Assembly: GCA_036676565.1 (NCBI GenBank)
Contig: JAKFCP010000014.1
Span: 62,001 to 126,000 of the forward strand
From: Daejeonella sp036676565
Lineage (GTDB): Bacteria > Bacteroidota > Bacteroidia > Sphingobacteriales > Sphingobacteriaceae
DNA length: 64,000 nucleotides
Direction: 5' to 3'
Of this stretch, positions 1-9,106 are shown in pieces (within the stretch, counting starts at the first letter, position 1; each line of letters opens with the position of its first letter). Made by a program: the position numbers and the translations under genes. The notes beneath the pieces are model-generated. The model worked only from the letters and a program-made list of their open reading frames with translations. It had not been told where the DNA came from and did no database searches.

Positions 1-2
1 TG

Positions 3-737
3 GTGCTGCTGCCGGCAAGGTTTCTGAAGATCAATGAAGATGTGGCTATATGGAGTTTACCGGTTGAACTTTTTTGTGAGATCTCAAACGAGATCCGTGA
101 TCGTTCGCCCTTCCCTTTTACATTTTTTTATGGCTATACGAATGGTTGGCTCGGATATCTGCCTACAGAAAAAGAATGGAAACATGGTGGCTATGAAATC
201 GAAACCGTTTCCCCATACACACCTGCTGTAGAGAAACATTTAAAAGAAGCCATTTTGGGCTACCTGGAAGGCGAAATGAAGAGCACACCAGCATCCCAGC
301 CACAAACTCTCAATAAACCAGCAATTGTAAAACCAGAAACTGATGGTATGCTCAGACTGACTGCCCGTAATGGTAAGGGGATTGGTCCGAAAATTAAATA
401 TATGCCCGAATGGTGGGCTTTTGGATGGTTTACTAACTTAGACAGGGTTGAATGGGATGTTGATGTAGATCTTGAAGGTGAATACAATGCCGAGCTGGTT
501 TGGTCAGTTTCTGATGAAACAGCAGGTAATGAGTTTCTGCTGGAAGCCGGCAAACAAAAACTGACCGGAACTATTGACCGCAGCGGTTCCTGGGAAACTT
601 TCAAGTCAAAAAATATAGGTACAATTAAACTTAAACCAGGCAGGCAGAAAATAGTTTTCAAATCCAATAAGCCTAATGTAGATGCCGGGATGTTAGACCT
701 CCGGGAAATTAAACTAAGTCTGGTTAAAAGCAAATAA
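3..737 (+). CDS. C-terminal part of a secreted ceramidase-like hydrolase with an extra beta-rich domain (5' end outside window)
   Basis: The reading frame is open to the window edge, so this is the 3' part of a longer gene; the GTG at position 3 is probably internal. The first ~80 residues match the end of the neutral/alkaline ceramidase-like catalytic fold (a VAIWSLPVELFCEISNEI stretch, then YGYTNGWLGYLPT and GGYE). After a Pro/Thr-rich linker (about residues 93-110) comes a ~130-residue beta-rich domain with many Trp that resembles the accessory carbohydrate-binding modules of Bacteroidota glycan enzymes; that part is inference. It is the first visible gene of an operon (26-bp gap to the next) that also holds a full paralogue at 3930-5513. 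The substrate may be an amide or ester in a glycan rather than ceramide. Confidence 0.7.
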   Translation: MLLPARFLKINEDVAIWSLPVELFCEISNEIRDRSPFPFTFFYGYTNGWLGYLPTEKEWKHGGYEIETVSPYTPAVEKHLKEAILGYLEGEMKSTPASQPQTLNKPAIVKPETDGMLRLTARNGKGIGPKIKYMPEWWAFGWFTNLDRVEWDVDVDLEGEYNAELVWSVSDETAGNEFLLEAGKQKLTGTIDRSGSWETFKSKNIGTIKLKPGRQKIVFKSNKPNVDAGMLDLREIKLSLVKSK

Positions 738-763
738 ACATTCATCTTCTAAATCATCATAAA

Positions 764-1618
764 ATGATAACCTTAAAAAATAGTCTCTGGTATTTATGCC
801 TTCTCGCTGTTTCATTCATTGGATGTGCTGAAAGCTCCAAAAAAGCTCAGGACAAAAATGCTGAATGGAATATCGGAGTAGCCTTGTATTCTTTCAACCG
901 CTTTTCATTTGCTGATGCTCTTGATAAAGCAGACAGTGCCGGAGTGAATTATGTGGAAGGATTTTCTTTTCATAATATGGGAAAGGAATTCAATGATAAA
1001 ACGATGGCTGCTATGACTGAAGAAGATATCAGCAAGATAAAGGAAATGCTCAGCGCTAAAAAACTTGAAATGCGATCCATGTATGTGAGTGGTGCAAAAA
1101 ATGAAGCCGACTGGAAATACTATTTTGAGATGGCTAAGGCAATGAATATACAGCACCTGGTATCTGAACCTGAAAAAGAATCATTGGACATGCTGGATAG
1201 TCTGGCGGGAGTATACAAAATCAAAATAGCCATTCATGAGCATGCAAAAGGAAAAAGCCAATACTGGCATCCTGATTCTGTAATAGCCGCTATGAAAGGC
1301 CATCCAAACTTTGGTGTATGCGCCGATCTTGGGCATTGGGAAAGAAGCGGATTAAATCCTGCTGAATGTTTGAAAAAACTGGAAGGAAATATACTTGGAG
1401 TCCATCTGAAAGACATCCATCAATCTGATAATCCTGATGCAAATGACGTTGTTATAGGTAAAGGGGTGATTAATTTCCCTGCTATAATTGATGAATTCAA
1501 ACGTCAGCAATTTAAGGGTGTGATCCATGTTGAATGTGAACATAAAATGGAAAATAACCTCGCTGAAGTGATTGCAGGAAAGAAATATTTCGAGGGATTA
1601 TATACTAAAGTCAATTAA
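764..1618 (+). CDS. Sugar phosphate isomerase/epimerase-family lipoprotein (xylose isomerase-like TIM barrel)
   Basis: 284 residues. The N-terminus is a lipoprotein signal (hydrophobic LCLLAVSFIG followed by Cys21), so the protein is probably periplasmic or membrane-anchored. The rest fits the AP_endonuc_2/xylose isomerase-like TIM barrel: acidic and His metal-ligand candidates appear in order as EGFSFHN, VSEPE, IHEHAKG, CADLGHW, GVHLKDIH and HVECEHK. Such exported members are common in Bacteroidota glycan operons and probably act on keto or epimerised sugars; the substrate cannot be read from sequence. It lies 26 bp after the ceramidase-like gene and 21 bp before the deacetylase, so the three are likely co-transcribed. 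Confidence 0.85.
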   Translation: MITLKNSLWYLCLLAVSFIGCAESSKKAQDKNAEWNIGVALYSFNRFSFADALDKADSAGVNYVEGFSFHNMGKEFNDKTMAAMTEEDISKIKEMLSAKKLEMRSMYVSGAKNEADWKYYFEMAKAMNIQHLVSEPEKESLDMLDSLAGVYKIKIAIHEHAKGKSQYWHPDSVIAAMKGHPNFGVCADLGHWERSGLNPAECLKKLEGNILGVHLKDIHQSDNPDANDVVIGKGVINFPAIIDEFKRQQFKGVIHVECEHKMENNLAEVIAGKKYFEGLYTKVN

Positions 1619-1639
1619 AAAAAGCCAACTGAACCTGAT

Positions 1640-2485
1640 ATGAAATCATTTACAACAATCTTAAAAAGAGATATAATTTCGTCCAACAAGAATTTATTTC
1701 TATTTATATTATCTATTTTCCTTTCTGCTGAAACACTATTGGCCCAACAAGCCGAATCAACATTTGCCTGGCCAGAGGGAAAGCAAATAGCCATCAGTTT
1801 AAGTTTCGATGATGCCCGTGCAAGTCAGGTAGATGCCGGAACCGCATTGCTTGATCAGTATGGAGTTAAAGGCACATTTTATGTGGTTCCAAACTCTGTT
1901 AAACAAAGATTGGAGGGCTGGAAGAAAGCAGTTGCCAGTGGTCATGAAATCGGGAACCATTCTTTCAACCATCCCTGTACCGGTAATTTTCCATGGTCGC
2001 GACAAAAGGCCATAGAAAATTATACCCTGAAAAAAATGAGGAATGAGTTAATTCTGGCCAATAAGAACATTAAGGAATTACTCGGAGTTGAGTCTGAGGT
2101 ATTTGCTTATCCTTGCGGACAGACCTATATCGGCAGAGGGGAAAACACAAAAAGCTATGTGCCTGTTGTATCAAAACTATTCCTCAGCGGCAGAGGCTGG
2201 CTGGATGAAGGTCCCAATGCCCCTCAATTCTGTGATCTTGCCCAATTAACCGGGATGGAAATGGACGGAAAGGATTTTGAGCAAATTCTACCGATGATTG
2301 AAAATGCGAAAAAGAGCGGTGCATGGCTGGTTCTTGCAGGTCATGAAATGGGTACCTCAGGAAGCCAAACTACCCGATTGAGTATGCTGAAAAAACTGAT
2401 TGAATATGCACAAAACCCTGCAAACGGGATCTGGATTGCTCCGGTTGGAACTGTAGCTAAATATATTAAGGGGCAGAAGGGGTGA
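1640..2485 (+). CDS. Secreted polysaccharide deacetylase (NodB/CE4-like)
   Basis: 281 residues with an N-terminal hydrophobic signal (about residues 20-36, ending LLAQQ). The NodB signature is clear: ISLSFDDARAS gives the catalytic Asp and metal-binding Asp, and GHEIGNHSFNH gives the two metal-binding His (HxxxH). A later VFAYPCGQ and VLAGHEMG fit the remaining CE4 motifs. It should remove N- or O-acetyl groups from a polysaccharide outside the inner membrane. It ends just upstream of the foreign cassette at 2545-3884; before that insertion it probably read straight into the ceramidase-like gene at 3930. Confidence 0.85.
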   Translation: MKSFTTILKRDIISSNKNLFLFILSIFLSAETLLAQQAESTFAWPEGKQIAISLSFDDARASQVDAGTALLDQYGVKGTFYVVPNSVKQRLEGWKKAVASGHEIGNHSFNHPCTGNFPWSRQKAIENYTLKKMRNELILANKNIKELLGVESEVFAYPCGQTYIGRGENTKSYVPVVSKLFLSGRGWLDEGPNAPQFCDLAQLTGMEMDGKDFEQILPMIENAKKSGAWLVLAGHEMGTSGSQTTRLSMLKKLIEYAQNPANGIWIAPVGTVAKYIKGQKG

Positions 2486-2544
2486 ATTGGGATTGTTGAG
2501 GTTTCTTTCCTTCTTTCGCTGGATATGATAGTTGGATCCGATAG

Positions 2545-3884
2545 TTAGGTGAAATTAACAATGACGAAATTCGAGTTGACAAACGAACAAAGAAAATACT
2601 TTGGACTTGACCCAATTGAGAGTCATTGGGACAAGATTATGTTTAATGGCGACACGTATGGTCTAGAAAGTATACTGTATTTTGACAAAGACACTATTAA
2701 AAGACATATAGTTTCAACAGAAAAAGAATATTCTGAAAATCAGTATAATGAACTAACAAAAGGCAGGACTATACTTTTACCCAAAACAGACAAAGGAAAA
2801 GAAAAGAAATTGAGTGCTTCAGTTTTGGAACAACGACAGCCGAAAGGTGTATATCTTAGTATAAGTTGTGGCCACTTGACAATTGGAAATCACAATTCCC
2901 AAACTACTTTTTATTCAAGTCGTTGGGACAGTGAACAACAATCAGAGAAAGGTGTATTTGAAATAATTAACGACTTTATAAAAAGTTCACCAGCAAATCA
3001 CTTCATTGAAATTGAGAAATACAAGAACCTTAAAAGACTGAATAAAAAGTTCAAGTCAGGCGACTATTTCTGCTTCAAACTAGACAGAGTAAATTATGGC
3101 TTTGGAAGAATACTTCTTGACGTGAATAAAATCAGGAAAAAGAAATTAATAGATGGTTTTCACGGATTAGGTTTATTAATGGGTCCACCTGTCATTGTGG
3201 AGTTATTTGCCTTCAAGTCTAGAACAAAAAATATTGACATGAACACTCTAGACAAACAAACAAAATTGCCATCAGATGTAATGATGGACAATTTACTTTT
3301 TTATGGTGAATATGAAATAATTGGACACAGAGAAATCAAAGATGAAGAATTTGATTTTCCAATTTCATATGGACGTAGTATTGACCAAAGACGAGTTGTT
3401 TTTTTACAATGGGGCTTAATACACAAAGAACTTCCAAAAGAAACATTTAATAAATACACCTATACAGACGAAATCCAATCAAGTCAAAACCCTTATGGAT
3501 ATTATTCAATTGGTTTTACGCCTCATTACGACAATATTGATGTTTTAAATTCCATTGAGAATAACGGAGTTTTCAATTTTGACAACGTAAAGCATTATGC
3601 AGCGAAATGGGACTTACGAAATCCTAAAAACAAAGAAATAAAAAATGAGATTTTCAAAATTTTTGGACTTGACCCGAGTAAAAATTACATTGAAAATTCC
3701 AGACTGACAGGAACAAAATTACCAAACGAAATAAATAATCAACTGAAATGACAAGAATAACGACTGCTAACACGGGTTTTGCGTCAGGTGGGGTGACGTG
3801 TACTTAGAGCTTTGTGCTTCTTATGAAGTGTATGGCTGACAGTCTTATGCTTCGAAATCCGCTTCTTTGCCAACCTCCAAAACG
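2545..3884 (+). mobile_element. Cassette 1: integron-cassette-like insertion carrying one gene
   Basis: A GTTAGGT word at 2544-2550, which fits the attC core GTTRRRY, sits 10 bp before the ATG at 2561. After the gene an attC-like fold runs to GTTATTC at 3884-3890. The 3' CTAAC (3767-3771) is complementary to the 5' GTTAG, as expected if the unit was once a circle cut at G/TT. The unit is 1340 bp and splits an otherwise compact operon. The gene inside prefers GAC for Asp and is richer in AT than its neighbours, which supports foreign origin. No integrase is visible. The attC call is inference from pattern and symmetry. Confidence 0.5.
2561..3751 (+). CDS. Imm26-like domain protein in a mobile cassette
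   Basis: The ATG at 2561 is preferred over the in-frame GTG at 2549, which overlaps the cassette end; this gives 396 residues. There is no signal peptide or membrane segment. The middle (about residues 165-280) resembles the Imm26 immunity family: GDYFCFKLDRVNYGFGRIL is the typical 'gDvf..pl.dg.yafGRil' opening, followed by a YGEYEIIGHREI strand. A related FGLDP word occurs near both ends, perhaps a short internal repeat. Asp is mostly GAC, unlike host genes. Imm26 proteins are predicted antidotes of polymorphic toxins, but no toxin is adjacent, so the role here is open. Long flanking regions are unrecognised. Confidence 0.6.
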   Translation: MTKFELTNEQRKYFGLDPIESHWDKIMFNGDTYGLESILYFDKDTIKRHIVSTEKEYSENQYNELTKGRTILLPKTDKGKEKKLSASVLEQRQPKGVYLSISCGHLTIGNHNSQTTFYSSRWDSEQQSEKGVFEIINDFIKSSPANHFIEIEKYKNLKRLNKKFKSGDYFCFKLDRVNYGFGRILLDVNKIRKKKLIDGFHGLGLLMGPPVIVELFAFKSRTKNIDMNTLDKQTKLPSDVMMDNLLFYGEYEIIGHREIKDEEFDFPISYGRSIDQRRVVFLQWGLIHKELPKETFNKYTYTDEIQSSQNPYGYYSIGFTPHYDNIDVLNSIENNGVFNFDNVKHYAAKWDLRNPKNKEIKNEIFKIFGLDPSKNYIENSRLTGTKLPNEINNQLK

Positions 3885-3890
3885 TTATTC
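3765..3890 (+). repeat. attC-like recombination site 1
   Basis: Left arm TGCTAAC-A-CGGGTTTTGC (3765-3781) and right arm TTTGCCAACC...GTTATTC (3866-3890) form an imperfect stem. An inner TTAGAGCT (3803-3810) is shared with the other two sites. A second inverted pair, GAATAACG (3755-3762) and CGTTATTC (3883-3890), is exact and overlaps the fold. Length and layout match sites 2 and 3. The arms are less well paired than in those two. Confidence 0.45.
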
Positions 3891-3929
3891 CGAACTCACA
3901 TTATATCATCAGTTTATTTAAAACAAATA

Positions 3930-5513
3930 ATGAAGTCAATACAAATTCGAAGAAATTACCAGGATTTAAATCCCAAGAAAACTCATGCTCTTATCAGGCT
4001 AAATTCTGAATTTCCAATCAAATCCTTGTTCAAGCCCGTCATCAATCCATTTTCGATGCTTGTGATTGCGCTTACCTTATTCTGCTCTTTAAATTCATCT
4101 GCATCAGAAATATACATTGGGAAGTCTGAGGCAAATATCAGTCCTACCCTTCCCGTGGCTTTAATGGGTCAGTTTAATCTCAGGATTGCAAATACGGCAG
4201 CCACTCCTCTGACTGCCAATGTGGTGGCTCTGGAATCAAGAGAAGGTACAAAATCGCTTGATGCAGCTATTTTTGTTTCCTGCGATCTGGTTTATATCCC
4301 TACTCCCTTACTTTCAATGATCCGGATGGAAGTTTCAAAACAGCTACCCGGTTTCGAAGGCAACAAAATTATTCTGAATGCGACCCATACCCATACCGCA
4401 CCTGTTCTGGAAGATAATTTAGATGAATCCTCGTTTTTGTACAAAATCCCGGGAGGTGTAAGTCCGGTAAGTGCATACAGAGCTTTATTTGTAAAGAATG
4501 TTGCCGATGCAATAGTTAAAGCCTGGAATAGCCGCAGCCCCGGTAGTGTAAGCTGGGGACTTAACAGAGCTGCAATCCCATACAACCGTCGTGCTTCTTA
4601 TGCAAACAACACAACAACAATGTATGGTAAAACCAATGTACCTGAGTTTCGGGACCTGGAAGGTTATGAAGATCATGATATTAATTCTCTTTTCTTCTGG
4701 AATAAAGAAGGAAAGCTGATTGCAATGAGTATTGATGTTGCCTGTCCGGCGCAGGAAGTTGAAGGCCGTTCGGAGGTCAATGCAGATTACTGGCATCCGG
4801 TTCGAATGGCTTTAAAGGAAAAATTTGGTGATGATTTAACTGTTCTGGGCTGGATTGGTGCTGCAGGAGATCAGTCGCCACATATTATGTATCGCAAGGC
4901 TGCTGATGAACGGATGCTTAAACTGAGTAACAAGACCCGCATGGAAGATATCGCAGCACGGGTTGTAACTGCAGTTGAGGAAAGCTATAAAACAGTAAAG
5001 AATGACCAGTATCGCAATCTTCAACTGGTCCATAAAGTTGAAAGGATCAAGCTACCTGTCCGGATAATCACAGAAAAGGAATATGAAGAATCCAAAATTG
5101 TACGGGATGAAGCAGCAGCTCTTATTGCAAAAGACCCGAAAGCTGCAGATCAACAATATGCAAAAATGACCTGGTTTGGAGATGTTCTAAAACGATATGA
5201 AAAGCAAACAGCAAATCCTAATTATGAAACAGAAATACATGTATTGCGCCTTGGGGATGCTGTAATCTGCACCAATCAATTCGAACTGTTTACTGATTAT
5301 GGCATACGCATTCTGGCACGCAGCAAAGCATTACAAACATTCGTTATCCAGCTTGCAGGTCCGGGAACCTATCTCGCGACTGAAAAAGCAATCCGGGGTG
5401 GCGGATACAGTGCTGTATGTCAGAGTAATATAGTTGGTTCTGAGGGCGGACAGATTCTTGTCGACCGGACGGTTAAATTAATTGATGAAATGTGGGCTGA
5501 AAAAACCAATTGA
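3930..5513 (+). CDS. Secreted neutral/alkaline ceramidase-like hydrolase
   Basis: From ATG 3930 the protein has 527 residues; an alternative ATG at 4056 would give a neater signal peptide (MLVIALTLFCSLNSSAS). An upstream start inside the attC-like site is unlikely. The ceramidase catalytic domain begins at YIGKSEANISP. The zinc motif NATHTHTAP and the later GAAGDQSPH match the family's metal and active-site region. It is shorter than true neutral ceramidases and lacks the extra C-terminal domain of the paralogue at the window start. In Bacteroidota such proteins are frequent in glycan and sugar-acid operons, so an amide or ester hydrolase acting on a glycan is likely. Its original 5' flank was altered by the cassette insertion. 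Confidence 0.75.
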   Translation: MKSIQIRRNYQDLNPKKTHALIRLNSEFPIKSLFKPVINPFSMLVIALTLFCSLNSSASEIYIGKSEANISPTLPVALMGQFNLRIANTAATPLTANVVALESREGTKSLDAAIFVSCDLVYIPTPLLSMIRMEVSKQLPGFEGNKIILNATHTHTAPVLEDNLDESSFLYKIPGGVSPVSAYRALFVKNVADAIVKAWNSRSPGSVSWGLNRAAIPYNRRASYANNTTTMYGKTNVPEFRDLEGYEDHDINSLFFWNKEGKLIAMSIDVACPAQEVEGRSEVNADYWHPVRMALKEKFGDDLTVLGWIGAAGDQSPHIMYRKAADERMLKLSNKTRMEDIAARVVTAVEESYKTVKNDQYRNLQLVHKVERIKLPVRIITEKEYEESKIVRDEAAALIAKDPKAADQQYAKMTWFGDVLKRYEKQTANPNYETEIHVLRLGDAVICTNQFELFTDYGIRILARSKALQTFVIQLAGPGTYLATEKAIRGGGYSAVCQSNIVGSEGGQILVDRTVKLIDEMWAEKTN

Positions 5514-5612
5514 AAAGCTCAAAGTTTTCATTCATAATTGTGTGTTTAAGGATTTTTCAACACCTTTAGCCATAGGGTTCGGAATGAAAGATTTTGTTTA
5601 AAAAAGATAAAA

Positions 5613-7325
5613 ATGAGTAAAAAATTACGGAGCCAGCAGTGGTTTGGCAAGACTGGTAAAGACGGTATAATCTACAGGGCCTGGATGAAAAATCAGGGCA
5701 TTCCCGACTATGAGTTCAAAGGCAAACCAATCATCGGAATCTGCAATACCTGGTCAGAGCTTACACCATGCAATGCGCATTTCAGGGAACTGGCAGAGTC
5801 TGTTAAAAGAGGAATCTTTGAAGCCGGAGGTTTCCCGGTAGAGTTTCCGGTGATGTCATTAGGTGAGACTCTGATCAAACCAACAGCCATGCTTTACCGC
5901 AATCTGGCAAGTATGGATGTTGAGGAATCGATACGTGCTAATCCGATGGATGGTGTTGTTTTATTGTGCGGATGTGATAAAACTACGCCCTCCCTGGTTA
6001 TGGGTGCCTGCAGTGTTAATATTCCAACGATCGTAGTATCCGGCGGGCCAATGCTCACCGGTAAATATAATGGCAGGGATATAGGAACAAGTGATGTGTG
6101 GAGATTCACTGATGATGTAAAATCAGGCATCATGTCTGAAGAAGAACTCAATATTGCCGAGGCTGGTTTATGCCGTAGTCAGGGGCATTGCGCGGTTATG
6201 GGTACAGCTTCTACAATGGCCACTATGGTTGAATCTTTGGGACTTACCCTTCCTCAGAATGCCGCTATTCCAGCTGCTGACTCCAGACGAAAAGTACTGG
6301 CCCAGTTATCAGGCAAAAGAATTGTTGAAATGGTAAGGGAAGATCAAAAATTATCAGATATCCTGACCAGAGAAGCTTTTGAAAATGCGATTAAAGTAAA
6401 TGCCGCAATCGGTGGATCTACAAATTTCGTGATTCACTTATTAGCGATTGCCGGCAGAATTGGTGTACCACTTGAGATCAAAGACTTTGATCGTCTGTCT
6501 GCTTCTATTCCGCTTCTGGCTAACCTGCAACCTTCAGGAAAGTTCTTCATGGAAGATCTGTATTATGCGGGCGGGGTACCTGCCCTGCTAAAGGAACTTG
6601 ATTCTTTCCTCCATACAGATTGTATTACAGCCAACGGAAAAACAGTCAGGGAAAATTATCAGACTGCAAAATGTTATAACAGGGAGGTCATTGCATCCAT
6701 CGATAAACCATTTAATAATACAACTGCATTGGCAGTTCTTTATGGAAATATCTGTGAAAACGGCGCAGTAATCAAACCAACAGCTGCAAGTCCGCATTTG
6801 TTTCAGCACAGCGGAAAAGCCGTAGTTTTTGAAAATATAGAGGATTATAAATTAAGGATTGATGATCCTGATTTACCCGTAGATGAAAACAGTGTTCTCG
6901 TTTTAAAGAATGTAGGCCCGAAAGGTTATCCGGGCATGCCGGAAGTAGGGAATATGACCTTACCATTGAAACTGCTTGAAAAGGGAGTTAAAGATATTGT
7001 AAGAATCTCTGACGGGCGAATGAGCGGTACAGGTTTTGGAACAGTTGTTTTGCACATCTCGCCTGAGGCGACTCTGGGAGGAAATTTCAGTGTGCTTGAA
7101 ACCGGAGACATGATCACCCTTGATCTGAATGCCCGTACGCTGAATGTCGACCTCAGTACAGAAGAACTTCAGCGCAGAAAAGATAAGTGGGTACCTTCGC
7201 CGGCACTTACTGATAGAGGCTATACCAGTCTGTACATCAATAATGTTGAGCAGGCGCATTTGGGTGCTGACCTTGGTTTCCTTAAAGGAGGCTCGGGCAG
7301 TGAAGTAACGAGAGACTCTCATTAA
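5613..7325 (+). CDS. IlvD/Edd-family sugar-acid dehydratase (aldonate dehydratase)
   Basis: 570 residues. Iron-sulphur ligands are in place: Cys44 (GICNTW), Cys121 (CGCDKTTP) and Cys193 (GHCAVMGTAST). Lys123 is the position carbamylated in pentonate dehydratases, and Ser471 in SDGRMSGTGFG is the catalytic serine. The sequence is closer to the L-arabinonate/D-xylonate branch than to biosynthetic dihydroxy-acid dehydratase, judged by PGMPEVGN and the C-terminal GGSGSE tail. It converts an aldonate to a 2-keto-3-deoxy acid. Its neighbours (dehydrogenase 16 bp downstream, then lactonase) supply the aldonate, so a non-phosphorylative sugar-oxidation route is inferred. The exact sugar is unknown. 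Confidence 0.85.
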   Translation: MSKKLRSQQWFGKTGKDGIIYRAWMKNQGIPDYEFKGKPIIGICNTWSELTPCNAHFRELAESVKRGIFEAGGFPVEFPVMSLGETLIKPTAMLYRNLASMDVEESIRANPMDGVVLLCGCDKTTPSLVMGACSVNIPTIVVSGGPMLTGKYNGRDIGTSDVWRFTDDVKSGIMSEEELNIAEAGLCRSQGHCAVMGTASTMATMVESLGLTLPQNAAIPAADSRRKVLAQLSGKRIVEMVREDQKLSDILTREAFENAIKVNAAIGGSTNFVIHLLAIAGRIGVPLEIKDFDRLSASIPLLANLQPSGKFFMEDLYYAGGVPALLKELDSFLHTDCITANGKTVRENYQTAKCYNREVIASIDKPFNNTTALAVLYGNICENGAVIKPTAASPHLFQHSGKAVVFENIEDYKLRIDDPDLPVDENSVLVLKNVGPKGYPGMPEVGNMTLPLKLLEKGVKDIVRISDGRMSGTGFGTVVLHISPEATLGGNFSVLETGDMITLDLNARTLNVDLSTEELQRRKDKWVPSPALTDRGYTSLYINNVEQAHLGADLGFLKGGSGSEVTRDSH

Positions 7326-7340
7326 AATAAAAAACAGAAT

Positions 7341-8108
7341 ATGTATAATAAGTCTTTCGACAAGAAAGTAGCGATCGTTACGGGTGCGGGTCAGGGAATT
7401 GGTTTCGAAATTTGCAGACAACTGGCAAAAGAAGGAGCTGCGGTTATATTAAACGATCTGGATGCAGATCTTTCAGAGAATGCGGCAAAGAAAATCAGGG
7501 AGGAAGATGGTAATTGTATTTCCCTAGCGGGCGATTCGAGTGATCTGGACTTCATTCAAAGCATGGTAGATCTGGCTGTTAAACAGTTCGGAAAACTGGA
7601 TATCGTAATTGCTAATGCAGGCATCACTTTATTCGGTGACTTTTTAACTTACAGTCCGGAAGCATTTAACAGGGTACTTAATGTGAATATGGCGGGCACA
7701 TTCTTCCTGACGCAGGCAGCGGCAAGGCAGATGAAGCAACAGGCTCATGGGGGTTCAATCCTGTTTACTTCATCAATTACCGGAAGACAGGCACATAAAG
7801 ACCTGGCCGCTTATGCGATGACCAAGGCAGCCCTGGATATGCTCGCAAGGAATCTTGTGATCGAGCTTTCTGCTTATAAAATCAATGTAAATACAATTGC
7901 TCCCGGAGCCACCATAACAGAAAGAACGACTAATGACCCTGATTATGAGACAGTCTGGTCAAAGCTAACACCCATGGGCAGACCGGGTACAACTACGGAT
8001 GTCGCCAATGCCGCCCTGTTTCTGGTATCTGATAAAGCGAAACAGATCACAGGGCAATGTCTTGTAATTGATGGTGGCTGGTCTTGTATCAGTCCCTCTC
8101 CTTTTTGA
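7341..8108 (+). CDS. Short-chain dehydrogenase/reductase (sugar 1-dehydrogenase candidate)
   Basis: 255 residues, a classical SDR. The nucleotide motif TGAGQGIG is at about 14-21, IANAG follows at the usual place, and the catalytic YxxxK is Tyr158/Lys162 (YAMTK), with Ser in FTSSITG upstream. The C-terminus DGGWSC is typical of FabG-like sugar dehydrogenases. Between a sugar-acid dehydratase and an SMP-30 lactonase, the likely reaction is oxidation of an aldose to its lactone with NAD(P)+. Spacing is 16 bp from the dehydratase and 23 bp to the lactonase start, consistent with one mRNA. A 3-oxoacyl reductase annotation would be generic and less likely here. Confidence 0.85.
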   Translation: MYNKSFDKKVAIVTGAGQGIGFEICRQLAKEGAAVILNDLDADLSENAAKKIREEDGNCISLAGDSSDLDFIQSMVDLAVKQFGKLDIVIANAGITLFGDFLTYSPEAFNRVLNVNMAGTFFLTQAAARQMKQQAHGGSILFTSSITGRQAHKDLAAYAMTKAALDMLARNLVIELSAYKINVNTIAPGATITERTTNDPDYETVWSKLTPMGRPGTTTDVANAALFLVSDKAKQITGQCLVIDGGWSCISPSPF

Positions 8109-8131
8109 CCCCTAAGAATTCATCAACAAAA

Positions 8132-9004
8132 ATGAAAGCTGAAGTTCTGTACCCTGGTAAATGCCTGCTGGGCGAAGGACCGCTTTGGCATGCCGAGCGA
8201 AATTCATGTTTCTGGGTAGACATTGAGAGCGGAATTTTATTTGAGTATCAGTGGATCAGTAAGGAAACCAAAACCTGGAAATTTGATGGCAGGCTTACTA
8301 TGGTTTGCCTCAGCATAGCAAATTGTGTGATTCTGGGTTTAAATGCCGGAATTGCCAGGTTTGATCTGAAATCCGAGAAGCTGGAATGGCTCCTGGATAT
8401 TGAGTCAGGGATTACAGGAAACCGCTGTAATGATGCTAAATGCGATAGCAGAGGTAGATTATGGATAGGCACGATGGACATGACTTTTAAACCGGGTGCT
8501 TCATCCTTATACTGCATTGATAAAGATCTTAATATTCAAAGAAAGCTGAGCAAGCTGACAATTTCTAATGGAATGGCCTGGACAGCCGATCACAAACGGA
8601 TGTACTTCATTGATAGTCCGACACAAACCGTACAATCTTATTTGTTCAACCCATTTAATGGAGATATCCTGTTTGAGAAAAACGCTGTTCATATTCCGGA
8701 AGAAATGGGTACACCCGATGGAATGTGTATCGACCGTGAAGGCATGTTATGGGTAGCACATTGGGGAGGTTTTGGTGTTTACCGCTGGAATCCTCTAAAT
8801 GGGGAACTTCTCGAAAAGATTGAAATACCCGTCCCCCATGTAACTTCATGTACTTTTGCTGGTGAGAATCTGGATCATCTGATCATTACCACAGCCAGAG
8901 GAGATTTAAATGACGATGAACTGAAAAAATATCCGGAAAGCGGGAATGTATTCTATTTAAAGATGAAAGTCAGGGGAACAGAACCCAATACCTGTATTTT
9001 TTGA
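8132..9004 (+). CDS. SMP-30/gluconolactonase-family lactonase
   Basis: The ATG at 8132 (MKAEVLYPG) is preferred to an upstream in-frame start at 8084 that would overlap the SDR gene; this gives 290 residues. Family motifs of the six-bladed propeller are visible: LLGEGPLWH (metal-binding Glu), NDAKCDSRGRLWIGTMD (Asn and substrate region), ISNGMAW and TPDGMCID (catalytic Asp region). It should open the sugar lactone made by the preceding dehydrogenase to the aldonate used by the IlvD-type enzyme. It is the last gene of the operon; a 200-bp gap with a tandem repeat follows. Confidence 0.85.
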   Translation: MKAEVLYPGKCLLGEGPLWHAERNSCFWVDIESGILFEYQWISKETKTWKFDGRLTMVCLSIANCVILGLNAGIARFDLKSEKLEWLLDIESGITGNRCNDAKCDSRGRLWIGTMDMTFKPGASSLYCIDKDLNIQRKLSKLTISNGMAWTADHKRMYFIDSPTQTVQSYLFNPFNGDILFEKNAVHIPEEMGTPDGMCIDREGMLWVAHWGGFGVYRWNPLNGELLEKIEIPVPHVTSCTFAGENLDHLIITTARGDLNDDELKKYPESGNVFYLKMKVRGTEPNTCIF

Positions 9005-9106
9005 ACTGACCGGGAATTCAAATTGATATCTAATAATGCATCAGCACTATGTTCATCAGGTGACAGGAAAACTCAGAACAAAAATTCTATCTTTGCGCCA
9101 CTTTAA

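Noticed and set aside
260..745. Minus-strand open frame of 161 codons opposite the ceramidase-like C-terminus
   Set aside because: Shadow of a real gene: the plus frame has recognisable family motifs, while this one has none and uses rare codons.
3884..3898. Third MITE end (CCGAACTCA) next to cassette 1
   Set aside because: Only nine bases match and no matching left end or body was found.
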